A stretch of DNA of 14,914 bases. It comes from Deltaproteobacteria bacterium. Lineage in GTDB: Bacteria; Desulfobacterota; JAENJC01. Of this stretch, positions 1 through 6,796 are shown piece after piece. The stretch spans positions 1-14,914 of the forward strand of contig JAENJC010000010.1 of NCBI GenBank assembly GCA_016844545.1, written 5' to 3'. The stretch's first letter is position 1. Every line of letters begins with the position of its first letter. The notes under the pieces were generated by a model that had not been told where the DNA came from, did not search any database, and saw only the letters and a program-made list of their open reading frames with translations. A program made the translations under genes and the position numbers.

Positions 1-590
1 AGATACTTGCTATGGCAGATGATAAGACTGCTGTTGCTATCGGCCCGGGTGTTGTTCCAACCTCAGCGGCGCTAAAGGTAATGGCAGGCCTCATAGAAGA
101 TATTCCTCTACAAGTTGTCATAGATGCGGGTGGGATTGATGCAATAATCAACAACCCTGACGTGTTGAAAAAGGCAAAGGGGCCGAGGGTTATAACTCCT
201 CATCCAGGTGAAATGGGAAGACTTCTCGGTGTTTCTTCGAGAGATGTACAGGCGGACAGGATAGGTATCGCTAGTAGGTTTGCCGTGGAGAATAATGTCT
301 GCGTGGTGCTGAAAGGAGCCCATACCGTAATAGCCGTGCCGGAAGGTAATGTGTTCATAAACACTACCGGCAATCCCGGAATGGCCACTGCTGGAGCAGG
401 AGACGTCCTGACCGGGATGATAGGCGGCCTGCTGGCTCAGGGATTCAGGCCTGAACAGGCTGCTATTGCTGCCGTTTACCTGCATGGTCTTGCCGGCAAT
501 ATGGTTATGGGCGAAAAGGGGGAGTATGGTATAATGGCAACCGATTTGATAGAGAAGATACCTTATGCAATAAAATCTGTGGTTGGATAA
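1..590 (+). CDS. nnrD: ADP/ATP-dependent NAD(P)H-hydrate dehydratase, C-terminal part (5' end outside window)
   Basis: This is the C-terminal ribokinase-like domain of the enzyme that dehydrates damaged NAD(P)H hydrates back to NAD(P)H in the cytoplasm. The frame is open from base 3 to the TAA at 588-590, so the gene begins upstream; in many bacteria this domain is fused to an N-terminal epimerase (YjeF/Nnr), which cannot be judged here. Visible family motifs are IGPGVV, TPHPGEMGRLLG, VLKGAHTVIA and NTTGNPGMATAGAGDVLTG; the last holds the conserved GDVL of the nucleotide-binding site. One oddity is that the usual DAD(A/G)(L/I)N motif reads DAGGIDAI at about 123-146, so the second Asp is Gly and Asn is Asp. 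Eleven bases separate its stop from the next start, so it is co-transcribed with the CBS gene. The family assignment is secure; full activity is not, because of the motif change. Confidence 0.9.
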   Translation, partial: ILAMADDKTAVAIGPGVVPTSAALKVMAGLIEDIPLQVVIDAGGIDAIINNPDVLKKAKGPRVITPHPGEMGRLLGVSSRDVQADRIGIASRFAVENNVCVVLKGAHTVIAVPEGNVFINTTGNPGMATAGAGDVLTGMIGGLLAQGFRPEQAAIAAVYLHGLAGNMVMGEKGEYGIMATDLIEKIPYAIKSVVG

Positions 591-601
591 AAGGAGCTGA
601 T

Positions 602-1040
602 ATGCTTACTGCAAGGGATATAATGACAAAGGATGTGATTACCGTTAATAAGGAAACAAAGGTCTCTGACCTGGCTGAAATATTTACAATGAGCGGGATA
701 GGCGGAGTCCCGGTAGTAGATGACTCAGGAAGGGTGATAGGAGTGGTTACAGAGAGCGATCTGGTGGAGCAGTCAAAGTCCCTTCATCTGCCAACGGTCT
801 TTACCATCCTGGACTCGGTGATATTTCTTGAAACTGCGAAGCATTTTGAAAAGGAGTTGAGGAAGATGACAGGGGCGAAGGTTGAAGATATCTATACTGA
901 AAAGGCCATTACTGTCCTCCCGCGAGATAGCCACTATAATGTCCGAAAAGAAGGTTTATACCATACCTGTCCTTGATGGTGATAAATTGGTAGGTGTAAT
1001 AGGCAAGGCCGACGTGGTACGTGCTTCCGCAAAAGGATGA
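602..1040 (+). pseudogene. Two-CBS-domain protein, broken by a frame-shifting deletion in the second domain
   Basis: CBS pairs usually bind adenosyl ligands and act as cytoplasmic energy or metabolite sensors. The ORF starts at ATG 602 behind AAGGAG and encodes a normal first CBS domain (LTARDIMTKDVITV, then GIGGVPVVDDSGRVIGVVTE, residues 1-55) and a linker. The second domain begins AITVLP and then runs into unrelated residues, stopping at 976. In the next frame, from about 924, the reading EIATIMSEKKVYTIPVLDG continues the second CBS domain to a TGA at 1038-1040. Only seven bases separate the AITV codons from the EIA codons, where CBS domains usually have about seven or eight residues, so roughly 14-17 bases appear to be missing. 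The repaired stop would overlap the tsaE start as ATGA, which shows that the ancestral gene ended at 1040. The truncated product (124 aa) keeps one CBS domain. Confidence 0.82.
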
Positions 1041-1504
1041 AAAGCATTATAATCCATACCCTCTCTCCAAGTGAAACAAAGGAGCTGGGCATTAAGATAG
1101 GCCGATTGTGCAAGGCCGGTGATGTGATAGCTCTGGACGGGGACCTGGGCGCAGGTAAGACCTGCCTTATTCAGGGGCTTGCAAAGGGGCTTGGTGTTTC
1201 AAAAAAGTCTTACGTCAGAAGCCCGACATTCACAATCCTGAATGTCCACAACGGCAGGGTTCCCCTGTACCACTTCGATCTCTACAGGCTGTCAGACCTT
1301 GACGAACTGGAAGAGATTGGATACAGGGAATATATATACGGTGAGGGAGTTTCTGCCATTGAATGGGCATCGAATGTGGAAGAGGCGATACCTGCTGAAT
1401 GCCTAAGAATAGCAATTAAACGGGTTGGCGAAGATGAAAGGGAGATAGAGATTACTTCAAAAGGCGCAAAGTATGAGGGGAGGTTTTTAAAAGAATGGGT
1501 TTGA
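1037..1504 (+). CDS. tsaE: tRNA threonylcarbamoyladenosine biosynthesis ATPase TsaE
   Basis: TsaE is the P-loop ATPase that works with TsaB and TsaD to add the threonylcarbamoyl group to A37 of ANN-decoding tRNAs. The 155-aa length is normal for the family. Residues 35-42 are the Walker A motif GDLGAGKT; RSPTFTI (61-67), YHFDLYRL (78-85) and IEWA (108-111) are the other family signatures, all intact. The start at 1037 forms an ATGA overlap with the ancestral stop of the CBS gene, which indicates translational coupling. The stop (TGA 1502-1504) overlaps the lysC start by 10 bases. Unlike both neighbours, this gene shows no lesion, as expected for a normally essential gene. Confidence 0.95.
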   Translation: MKSIIIHTLSPSETKELGIKIGRLCKAGDVIALDGDLGAGKTCLIQGLAKGLGVSKKSYVRSPTFTILNVHNGRVPLYHFDLYRLSDLDELEEIGYREYIYGEGVSAIEWASNVEEAIPAECLRIAIKRVGEDEREIEITSKGAKYEGRFLKEWV

Positions 1505-2196
1505 TTGTTCACAAGTACGGCGGCACGTCGGTCGGCTCCATTGAAAAGATAAAGAATGTGGCCAAGAAGATAGCTAAGGTTAAGGATGAGGGTAATGATG
1601 TCATAGTTGTAGTATCAGCTATGTCGGGTGAGACCAACAAGCTTGTCGCAATGGCCAACGAGATTGCTTCGATGCCTGACGAGAGGGAGTATGACGCCCT
1701 TATATCAACAGGAGAGCAGATTACCTCGACCCTTCTTGCCATGGCCCTTAACTCTATGGGATATCCTGCTGTCTCGTTCCAGGGTTATCAGATAAAGATA
1801 GTAACAGACAGCGCATTCACAAAGGCGAGGATACAGAGGATAGATGCGGATAATCTGAGAAAGGAGCTAAAGGCTGGGAAGATCATCACCGTCTCAGGGT
1901 TCCAGGGTGTGGATGAGGCTGGGAATGTCACCACTCTCGGCAGAGGCGGCTCAGATACAACGGCAGTTGCCATAGCCGCAGCCCTCAAGGCAGACGAATG
2001 CATTATATATACGGATGTGGACGGGGTCTATACCACTGACCCCAATATATGCCCGAATGCAAGGAAGCTTGACAGGGTCACTTATGAAGAGATGCTGGAG
2101 ATGGCGAGCCTTGGGGCCAAGGTATTGCAGATACGTTCTGTTGAATTCGGGATGAAATACAATGTCCCGATAAGGGTTTACAAAGGAGGAGGATAA
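1495..2196 (+). CDS. lysC: Aspartokinase catalytic domain (first half of a split lysC)
   Basis: Aspartokinase phosphorylates aspartate, the first step towards lysine, threonine, methionine and diaminopimelate. This 233-aa ORF holds the whole amino-acid-kinase fold: KYGGTSVGS at residues 7-15, STGEQITSTLLA, TLGRGGSDTTAVA and YTDVDGVYTTDP, ending in GMKYNVPIRV. Family members of about 400 aa continue with an RSSF loop and two ACT domains. Here the frame instead ends in YKGGG and a TAA at 2194-2196. The bases after the IRV codons (2178 on), read in frame 2, give TKEEDKVEAPLVSG, the normal link to the ACT domains. About a dozen codons, including the RSSF loop, therefore appear to be missing in a deletion that also shifted the frame. 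The product as written would be a catalytic subunit without its own allosteric domain. Confidence 0.9.
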   Translation: MGLIVHKYGGTSVGSIEKIKNVAKKIAKVKDEGNDVIVVVSAMSGETNKLVAMANEIASMPDEREYDALISTGEQITSTLLAMALNSMGYPAVSFQGYQIKIVTDSAFTKARIQRIDADNLRKELKAGKIITVSGFQGVDEAGNVTTLGRGGSDTTAVAIAAALKADECIIYTDVDGVYTTDPNICPNARKLDRVTYEEMLEMASLGAKVLQIRSVEFGMKYNVPIRVYKGGG

Positions 2197-2197
2197 A

Positions 2198-2674
2198 GTG
2201 GAAGCGCCGTTAGTATCAGGGGTTGCATATGACAAGAATGAGGCAAAGATCACTGTTGTAGGTATTCCTGACAGGCCCGGGATAGCCTCTAAACTGTTTA
2301 CGCCTATTTCTGAAGCGAACATCAATGTTGACATGATCGTCCAGAACATAAGCGCTGAAGGTCATACAGACCTGACCTTTACGGTACCCAAGAGCGACTT
2401 TAAAAAGGCGCTTGAGATCGTAAAAAAGATAGCAAAGGACATAGAGGCGAGAAACGTCATAGCTGATGAGAATATTGCGAAGGTGTCCGTAATCGGGGTC
2501 GGTATGAGAAGCCACTCAGGGATTGCCGCCAGGATGTTCGACCTCCTCTCAAAAGAGGGGATAAACATCATGATGATATCCACATCCGAGATAAAGGTAT
2601 CCTGCGTGATTGACACCAAGTACACAGAGCTGGCTGTCAGGGTGCTTCATGACGGGTTTGGGCTGGGGAAATAA
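2198..2674 (+). CDS. lysC: Aspartokinase ACT-domain regulatory part (second half of a split lysC)
   Basis: This 158-aa ORF carries the two ACT domains that normally bind lysine or threonine at the C-terminus of aspartokinase. Motifs include EAKITVVGIPDRPGIASKLF, NINVDMIVQNIS and TDLTFTVPKSD in the first ACT domain, and VSVIGVGMRSHSGIAARMF and INIMMISTSEIKVSC in the second. It starts at GTG 2198 with AGGAGG at 2184-2189 and an 8-base spacer, an excellent ribosome site that lies inside the last codons of the catalytic ORF. Its length resembles the separately translated beta subunit known from Bacillus aspartokinase II, so a free regulatory chain is conceivable. Frame-2 reading upstream (TKEED before the GTG) shows that it was once fused to the catalytic part. 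The stop codon overlaps the T-tract of the opposing lpdA terminator. Confidence 0.85.
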   Translation: MEAPLVSGVAYDKNEAKITVVGIPDRPGIASKLFTPISEANINVDMIVQNISAEGHTDLTFTVPKSDFKKALEIVKKIAKDIEARNVIADENIAKVSVIGVGMRSHSGIAARMFDLLSKEGINIMMISTSEIKVSCVIDTKYTELAVRVLHDGFGLGK

Positions 2675-2700
2675 AAAAGGGCAACCACAGAGAGTTGCCC
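2672..2700 (-). terminator. Rho-independent terminator of lpdA
   Basis: Read on the minus strand, a perfect 7-bp stem (GGGCAAC / GTTGCCC, positions 2700-2694 and 2685-2679) with an 8-base loop is followed at once by six T residues (2678-2673). It lies 29 bases beyond the lpdA stop and overlaps the lysC stop on the other strand. The + strand lacks a U-tract, so it is directional. Similar GTAGGGGCAAC...GTTGCCC hairpins are, from memory, dispersed repeats in many environmental genomes, so it may also be a mobile palindrome serving as a terminator. Confidence 0.75.
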
Positions 2701-2728
2701 CTACATGAACATAATAACAAAACCATCG

Positions 2729-4123
2729 TTATTTCTTCGGGGCATGTATGCACAAGTTGTGCAGGTCTTCAGCAGCCTCCATCACTGCCTCTGAGAGGGT
2801 AGGGTGTGAATGTATTGTCTCTCCTAATTCTTTTGTCGTCATCCCCTTCTGCATGGCAACTGCCGCCTCATGGATAATGTCTGTTGCATGGGCTCCTATA
2901 ATATGACATCCTAATACTTTATCTGTCTTTGCATCGGCAATGATCTTGACCATCCCTGCAATCTCTCCCATTGCCTGGGCCTTACCTAATGTCCTGAAAT
3001 TGAAACGACCTATTTTTATATCTATCCCCTGCGCTGAAGCCCAGTGTTCCCTGAGCCCCACGCTTCCTATCTCCGGCATGGTGAATATCCCGGCAGGAAC
3101 AATGTCATAGTTCATCTTCCTCTCATGCCCCATTATGTTCTCTATGGCTATAAGGCCCTGGGTCGATGCTACGTGGGCAAGCATGATCTTCCCTGTGATG
3201 TCTCCTATGGCATAGACACCGGTAAGATTCGTTTCCATCTTCTCGTTGACGGTTATCTCGCCCCTGTTTCCCTGGGCCACGCCAACATTTTCCAGTCCGA
3301 TGTTCTCAGTGTTCAATGCCCTTCCTATGGATACAAGGCATATCCCGGCAGTTATTGTCTTCCCGTCCTCAAGGGTAGCGGTTACGCCTCCATCAACCTT
3401 TTCGACCTTTATTATCTTGGCTGAAGTGATCAGCTTTATCTTCTTTTTCTTCAGCTCCCTTTCAAGGGTTGATGCTATCTCTGGGTCCTCGGTGGCAACG
3501 GCCCTGTCCATCATTTCAACCATGGTCACTTCCGAACCAAGTTCGTTCAGGATGCAGGCGAATTCGCACCCTATAACCCCTGCCCCTACTATCAACACCG
3601 ACTTCGGCGTCTCTTTAAGGTTCAACGCCTCGTCGCTGGTTATTACATTCTTCCCGTCAAATGGGAAAAGGGCCATCCTTGCAGGCCTTGAGCCTGTGGC
3701 AATGATTATCTTATCGGTCTGGATGCTGCTCTTTGAGCCGTCCCTTGCCGTTACCTCAACTTCTGTGGGGCTTAAAATGACCCCGCGACCTTCGACAAGG
3801 TTTACCCCATGGCTTTTGAATAAGGCCCTTATACCCTTAACAAGGTTTCCGACAACCTTGTCCTTCCTCTCCATCATCTTTGCCATGGAAAAGGTTATCT
3901 CCCCCTTTATCTCTATCCCGAATTCATCTGCATGCCTGACCTTTTGAAGGGCCTCCACAGATGCAATCAGGGTCTTTGTAGGTATGCACCCCCTGTTTAG
4001 GCATGTGCCTCCAACCTCCGTATCCTCTATAACAGTAACATCACCGCCGAGCTGGGCGCCTCTAATGGCCGCCACATATCCGCCAGGGCCGGAACCAATA
4101 ATCACAATCCTTGTCTTTCCCAT
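2729..4123 (-). CDS. lpdA: Dihydrolipoyl dehydrogenase (E3)
   Basis: This FAD-dependent, NAD-linked disulfide oxidoreductase reoxidises dihydrolipoamide in 2-oxoacid dehydrogenase complexes or the glycine cleavage system. Counting from ATG 4123 (464 aa), the FAD-binding motif is GSGPGG at 10-15. The redox disulfide is GTCLNRGC, with Cys41 and Cys46. A second Rossmann motif, VLIVGAGVIGCEFA, binds NAD. YAIGDITG contacts FAD, and the catalytic His440 and Glu445 lie in SHPTLSE near the C-terminus. All catalytic residues are present and the length is normal. A TTG at 4135 would extend the frame by four codons, but GGAGG sits 5 bases before the ATG at 4123, which decides the start. It is transcribed alone, with a promoter candidate and a terminator of its own. 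No E1, E2 or glycine-cleavage gene lies nearby, so its partner complex cannot be told. Confidence 0.95.
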   Translation of the reverse strand: MGKTRIVIIGSGPGGYVAAIRGAQLGGDVTVIEDTEVGGTCLNRGCIPTKTLIASVEALQKVRHADEFGIEIKGEITFSMAKMMERKDKVVGNLVKGIRALFKSHGVNLVEGRGVILSPTEVEVTARDGSKSSIQTDKIIIATGSRPARMALFPFDGKNVITSDEALNLKETPKSVLIVGAGVIGCEFACILNELGSEVTMVEMMDRAVATEDPEIASTLERELKKKKIKLITSAKIIKVEKVDGGVTATLEDGKTITAGICLVSIGRALNTENIGLENVGVAQGNRGEITVNEKMETNLTGVYAIGDITGKIMLAHVASTQGLIAIENIMGHERKMNYDIVPAGIFTMPEIGSVGLREHWASAQGIDIKIGRFNFRTLGKAQAMGEIAGMVKIIADAKTDKVLGCHIIGAHATDIIHEAAVAMQKGMTTKELGETIHSHPTLSEAVMEAAEDLHNLCIHAPKK

Positions 4124-4140
4124 TCCATCCTCCAAATCAG

Positions 4141-4169
4141 ATATTATTTGACTGCAAAATATAGAACAA
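4141..4169 (-). promoter_or_regulatory. Candidate sigma70-type promoter of lpdA
   Basis: On the minus strand TTGTTC (4169-4164), a 17-base spacer and TAATAT (4146-4141) would place transcription start roughly ten bases before the ATG at 4123. The hexamers match consensus 3/6 and 4/6, so this is only plausible. An 11-bp palindrome, AACAGCCTGTT (4170-4180), directly upstream could be a protein-binding site. Confidence 0.35.
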
Positions 4170-4268
4170 AACAGCCTGTTAGTAAAGGTTATTGTTGACG
4201 TTTATTTACTCTTTAACAGAGAAGGTATTCGCAAATAGGCAATTTTAGAGCAGATAGGGATTATTTTA

Positions 4269-4297
4269 TTGCTTATTGTGCCTCCCTTTGCTATAAT
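4269..4297 (+). promoter_or_regulatory. Candidate extended -10 promoter of the exopolysaccharide cluster
   Basis: A perfect TATAAT (4292-4297) is preceded by TG plus one base (4289-4291), the extended -10 form. TTGCTT lies 17 bases upstream (4269-4274). Transcription would begin near 4304, about 30 bases before the phosphatase ATG. A second TATAAT at 4316-4321 would give an almost leaderless transcript. Confidence 0.55.
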
Positions 4298-4333
4298 TGG
4301 TGCCACTCAGAATCTTATAATGATTATTAAAAC

Positions 4334-5044
4334 ATGATAGACATACATGCCCATATCTTGCCATTTATTGATGATGGCGCCGTGAGCTGGGAAGAAGCGG
4401 TAGAAATGTGTAATATGGCTTATGATGACGGAATAAGGGCCATTGTGGCAACACCTCACATAATGGATGGGTTGTATCCTAATAAGAAGAACGATATAGT
4501 CAAGAAAGTTGAGGAGTTGAGGGAACGTATAGAGGTCCCTTTATCAATATTATGGGGGGCGGATGTACGCGTGTCAGCCGATCTGGTGAGTCGCATAAAG
4601 GCTGGTACAATACCTACGATAAACGACAAAAACTATCTGTTGCTTGAATTGCCATTTGATCGAGTACCGCCAAATTTTGAGACATTGATATTTGACTTGC
4701 AAATGAATGGGATAACGCCTGTGCTCACACACCCGGAGAGGTGTCTGTGGATAAAAGGGAATCTGAAGCCAATACTTTCGAGATTCATTGAGCTTGGTAT
4801 AATTATTCAAATGAATGCCGGAAGTCTCACAGGCGCTTTCGGGAAAGAGGTTAAAGCCATGGCATTTGAAATGGTGAGGTCGGGGCTTGTGCATGTTGTT
4901 GCTTCCGATTGCCATTCGACGAAAGACAGGCCCCCTGTTCTTTCAAGCGCCATGACAATTTTGGAATCCATGATCGGCATTAATTATAAAAAACTTGTTT
5001 ACGATAATCCGGGAAAGATTATAGAGGGATTGCCGATCAACTAA
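4334..5044 (+). CDS. PHP-family tyrosine-protein phosphatase (CpsB/YwqE type)
   Basis: This family removes phosphate from the C-terminal tyrosines of polysaccharide co-polymerase kinases and so sets capsule or exopolysaccharide output. The metal-ligand motifs of the PHP fold are visible: DIHAH (His5, His7), DDGA (13-16), ATPH (His42), THPER (His133, Glu135) and ASDCH (Asp192, His194). The 236-aa length fits. The Glu often found in the third motif is Asp77 in WGADV. The start MIDIHAH is the family start although no Shine-Dalgarno precedes it (the upstream bases are A/T-rich), so initiation may be leaderless or depend on AT-rich sequence. It is the first gene of the cluster; its likely substrate is the tyrosine kinase encoded at 7932-10046. 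This and the next gene look more AT-rich than the rest of the cluster. Confidence 0.9.
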   Translation: MIDIHAHILPFIDDGAVSWEEAVEMCNMAYDDGIRAIVATPHIMDGLYPNKKNDIVKKVEELRERIEVPLSILWGADVRVSADLVSRIKAGTIPTINDKNYLLLELPFDRVPPNFETLIFDLQMNGITPVLTHPERCLWIKGNLKPILSRFIELGIIIQMNAGSLTGAFGKEVKAMAFEMVRSGLVHVVASDCHSTKDRPPVLSSAMTILESMIGINYKKLVYDNPGKIIEGLPIN

Positions 5045-5067
5045 TAATAAAGGAAGATAGTCGCTTT

Positions 5068-5823
5068 ATGAAAAAATATTTTATATTGATACCATGCATC
5101 ATTATTTTAGGTTGTGCCACCACTAAGAATGGCGGGTCATACACTGAAAAAGGATTAGCAGCCCTGCAAAATGGGGAGTTAAATTATGCGCAGGCCTTGT
5201 TTGAACAGGCTCTGAAGGAAAATCCGCGAGATTCTTTCACTCTTAATAACCTGGGAGTTGTCCACGAGCGAAGGGGGAATTATAAAAAGGCGTTGGAGAT
5301 GTATCAGGCTGCAGCCCAGACCGGTTCATCAGTCACCATCGGGTCGGATGATCCAGAATATAAAGGCATTACCATATCGGAACTTGCAGCTAAAAATGCG
5401 AAGAGGGCCAGGGAGATTCAGCCCACCACTGTACCTGGACAATCAAAAGAAGATGAATTAAAGGGCCTTTACAGTACGGCATACAAAAGCTTTACATCAG
5501 AGGAGTACGATAAGGCATTGTATGAATTCAGTAGGTATCTGGATTTGGTTTCCGATAAGAGTCTGGCAGGCAATGCCCTGTACTGGATTGGCGAAATATA
5601 CTATCAGAAAGAAGACTATTTTCAGTCTCTGGAGACATTCTGGAAAGTCGTAACGGATTACCCTGATGGGAGCAAGATTCCTGACACGTTGTTAAGATTA
5701 GGGGATACATACAAGGCCCTGGAAGACAGGCAGAGTGCGGCAAGGATGTTCAAAAAAGTGATTGAGTCGTTCCCTAACACAGATGCTGCAAAAAAGGCAG
5801 AAAAAAGACTTGCTGGATTATAA
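5068..5823 (+). CDS. TPR lipoprotein, CpoB/YbgF-like C-terminal repeats
   Basis: The N-terminus is a short lipoprotein signal with the lipobox ILGC (Cys16 lipidated), so the mature protein is membrane-anchored in the periplasm or outer membrane. Residues about 27-90 hold two TPR units (AALQNGELNYAQALFEQAL, then LGVVHERRGNYKKALEMY). After a low-complexity linker, residues about 130-251 carry three more repeats of the tol-pal YbgF/CpoB style, with DYPDGSKIPDTLLRLGDTY. It has no visible catalytic motif; TPR lipoproteins in such clusters are thought to scaffold export or assembly machinery. It starts 23 bases after the phosphatase, with AAGGAA about a dozen bases before the ATG, so the two form an operon. 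Its exact role is unknown. Confidence 0.8.
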   Translation: MKKYFILIPCIIILGCATTKNGGSYTEKGLAALQNGELNYAQALFEQALKENPRDSFTLNNLGVVHERRGNYKKALEMYQAAAQTGSSVTIGSDDPEYKGITISELAAKNAKRAREIQPTTVPGQSKEDELKGLYSTAYKSFTSEEYDKALYEFSRYLDLVSDKSLAGNALYWIGEIYYQKEDYFQSLETFWKVVTDYPDGSKIPDTLLRLGDTYKALEDRQSAARMFKKVIESFPNTDAAKKAEKRLAGL

Positions 5824-5830
5824 GTTTTAG

Positions 5831-5967
5831 TATAATATTTTCCGAGAATTATCATTAGCTGTGATCTTACACCTGATAGCAATCAAACATTAAACTTTTG
5901 ATTGCACCGGTATAATACCAAGTAAGCTTTCAATGATGCATAATTTTAATGTTTGAAAGCAACTTGG
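5831..5967 (+). promoter_or_regulatory. Structured leader with mutually exclusive stems upstream of the FecR gene
   Basis: The 161-base gap before the FecR gene holds three nested pairings. Stem A is GCAATCAAA/TTTGATTGC (5879-5887 with 5897-5905, perfect 9 bp). Stem B is CCAAGT..GCTTTCAA with TTGAAAGC.ACTTGG (5918-5933 with 5953-5967, 14 pairs and a small internal loop). Stem C is TCAAACATTAAA with TTTAATGTTTGA (5883-5894 with 5945-5956, perfect 12 bp) and uses bases of both A and B, so it excludes them. Stem B ends 6 bases before the AAGGAG ribosome site. TATAAT occurs at 5831-5836 (weak TTGCTG 15 bases upstream) and at 5911-5916 (no clear -35). Transcription from the first would include all stems. 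A switch or attenuator is inference. Confidence 0.45.
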
Positions 5968-5984
5968 AATAAAAAGGAGAAGCG

Positions 5985-6782
5985 ATGAAACTGAAAAACA
6001 ATAACCGCCATTGTAAGTGTGTAGCCATAATGCTTTCCTGTCTTCTAGCCGTATCAACCTTTACACCCCTCACAGGTCAGGCGCGGGCAGCCGACGATCT
6101 TCACGCCATAGGGCATATTTTCGCGTCGGAAGGCGCTAAATTAAGGCTCCCATCGGGAGATTGGATCGACCTGGGAAAGACGTCCGTTCCTTTATTCAGT
6201 GCGAGCCGGATAAAGACTGAAAAAGGGAGCATATACATTAACCTCGCCAGCGCAGGAATCATTGAGGCGCCGAGAGATAGTGAGTTCCACATAGCAAGGA
6301 CGGAAGAAGGAATTACATTGAATTTACAAAAGGGAGGGGCATCCTTTTCGATATCAGGTTCAGTCAATTTCTCCGTAATCACTCCTATTGTCACAATAAA
6401 AGGAGCCTCTCAAACTGCTGCACTCAAGTCCGTGGCATCAAGCCGGGAGATGGGAGGGGTTGTCGTTATAAATGATAACTCTGTCCTTGTAAGGGCTACC
6501 AAAGGAGACATGACCGTTTTAACAGTGGATGGGAAGGGCAGCGTAGTCAAATCCGGCGAGGCAATAAGAGTAGCCGAGCTCAAGCCAAAGACACCTTCTT
6601 CCCCTGCCGGAGTCCCTGCCGCACCGGCCAAGGGACTTATTGATAAGACTGCAGCGGTCCTTGGTGTCAGCAAGGGAGCAGCAACAGTAATAATGGCTGT
6701 GGCCGCAACAGGAGTAGTTGCGGGCGGAGCGGTTGCCATGTCCGGCGGCGGTGGTGACGGTGGTGGCTCAATCTGCCAGTAA
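5985..6782 (+). CDS. Exported FecR-domain protein with hydrophobic, glycine-rich C-terminus
   Basis: Residues 1-35 form a signal peptide ending in an ARA-type cleavage site (after Ala35). Residues about 40-200 are a FecR-like beta-rich domain: GAKLRLPSGDWIDLG, a SRIKTEKGSIYINL stretch, an ITPIVTIKGASQTAAL segment and SVLVRATKGDMTVLTVDGKG. A Pro/Ala-rich linker (about 204-217) leads to a hydrophobic run (AATVIMAVAATGVVAGGAVAM, about 233-252) and a short tail, GGGGDGGGSICQ. No ECF sigma factor or TonB receptor lies nearby, so classical iron signalling is unlikely. In this setting it is more likely a structural or cell-surface part of the polysaccharide system. AAGGAG lies 5 bases before the ATG, and a structured leader precedes it. 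FecR-like is a fold-level call; function is unknown. Confidence 0.75.
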   Translation: MKLKNNNRHCKCVAIMLSCLLAVSTFTPLTGQARAADDLHAIGHIFASEGAKLRLPSGDWIDLGKTSVPLFSASRIKTEKGSIYINLASAGIIEAPRDSEFHIARTEEGITLNLQKGGASFSISGSVNFSVITPIVTIKGASQTAALKSVASSREMGGVVVINDNSVLVRATKGDMTVLTVDGKGSVVKSGEAIRVAELKPKTPSSPAGVPAAPAKGLIDKTAAVLGVSKGAATVIMAVAATGVVAGGAVAMSGGGGDGGGSICQ

Positions 6783-6796
6783 AACCTATTATGCTA

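Noticed and set aside
911..945. Programmed frameshifting in the CBS gene
   Set aside because: There is no slippery heptamer or downstream structure, and the spacing of conserved residues shows missing codons, so a deletion explains it better.
3246..3947. Long plus-strand open frame (233 codons) opposite lpdA
   Set aside because: It is antisense to an intact dihydrolipoyl dehydrogenase with all motifs, has no ribosome site and a low-complexity Ser/Phe/Thr-rich translation; it is a shadow frame.
5911..5923. GGTATAATACC as a strong promoter -10 for the FecR gene
   Set aside because: The hexamer is perfect but no -35-like sequence lies 16-18 bases upstream; kept only as part of the leader description.
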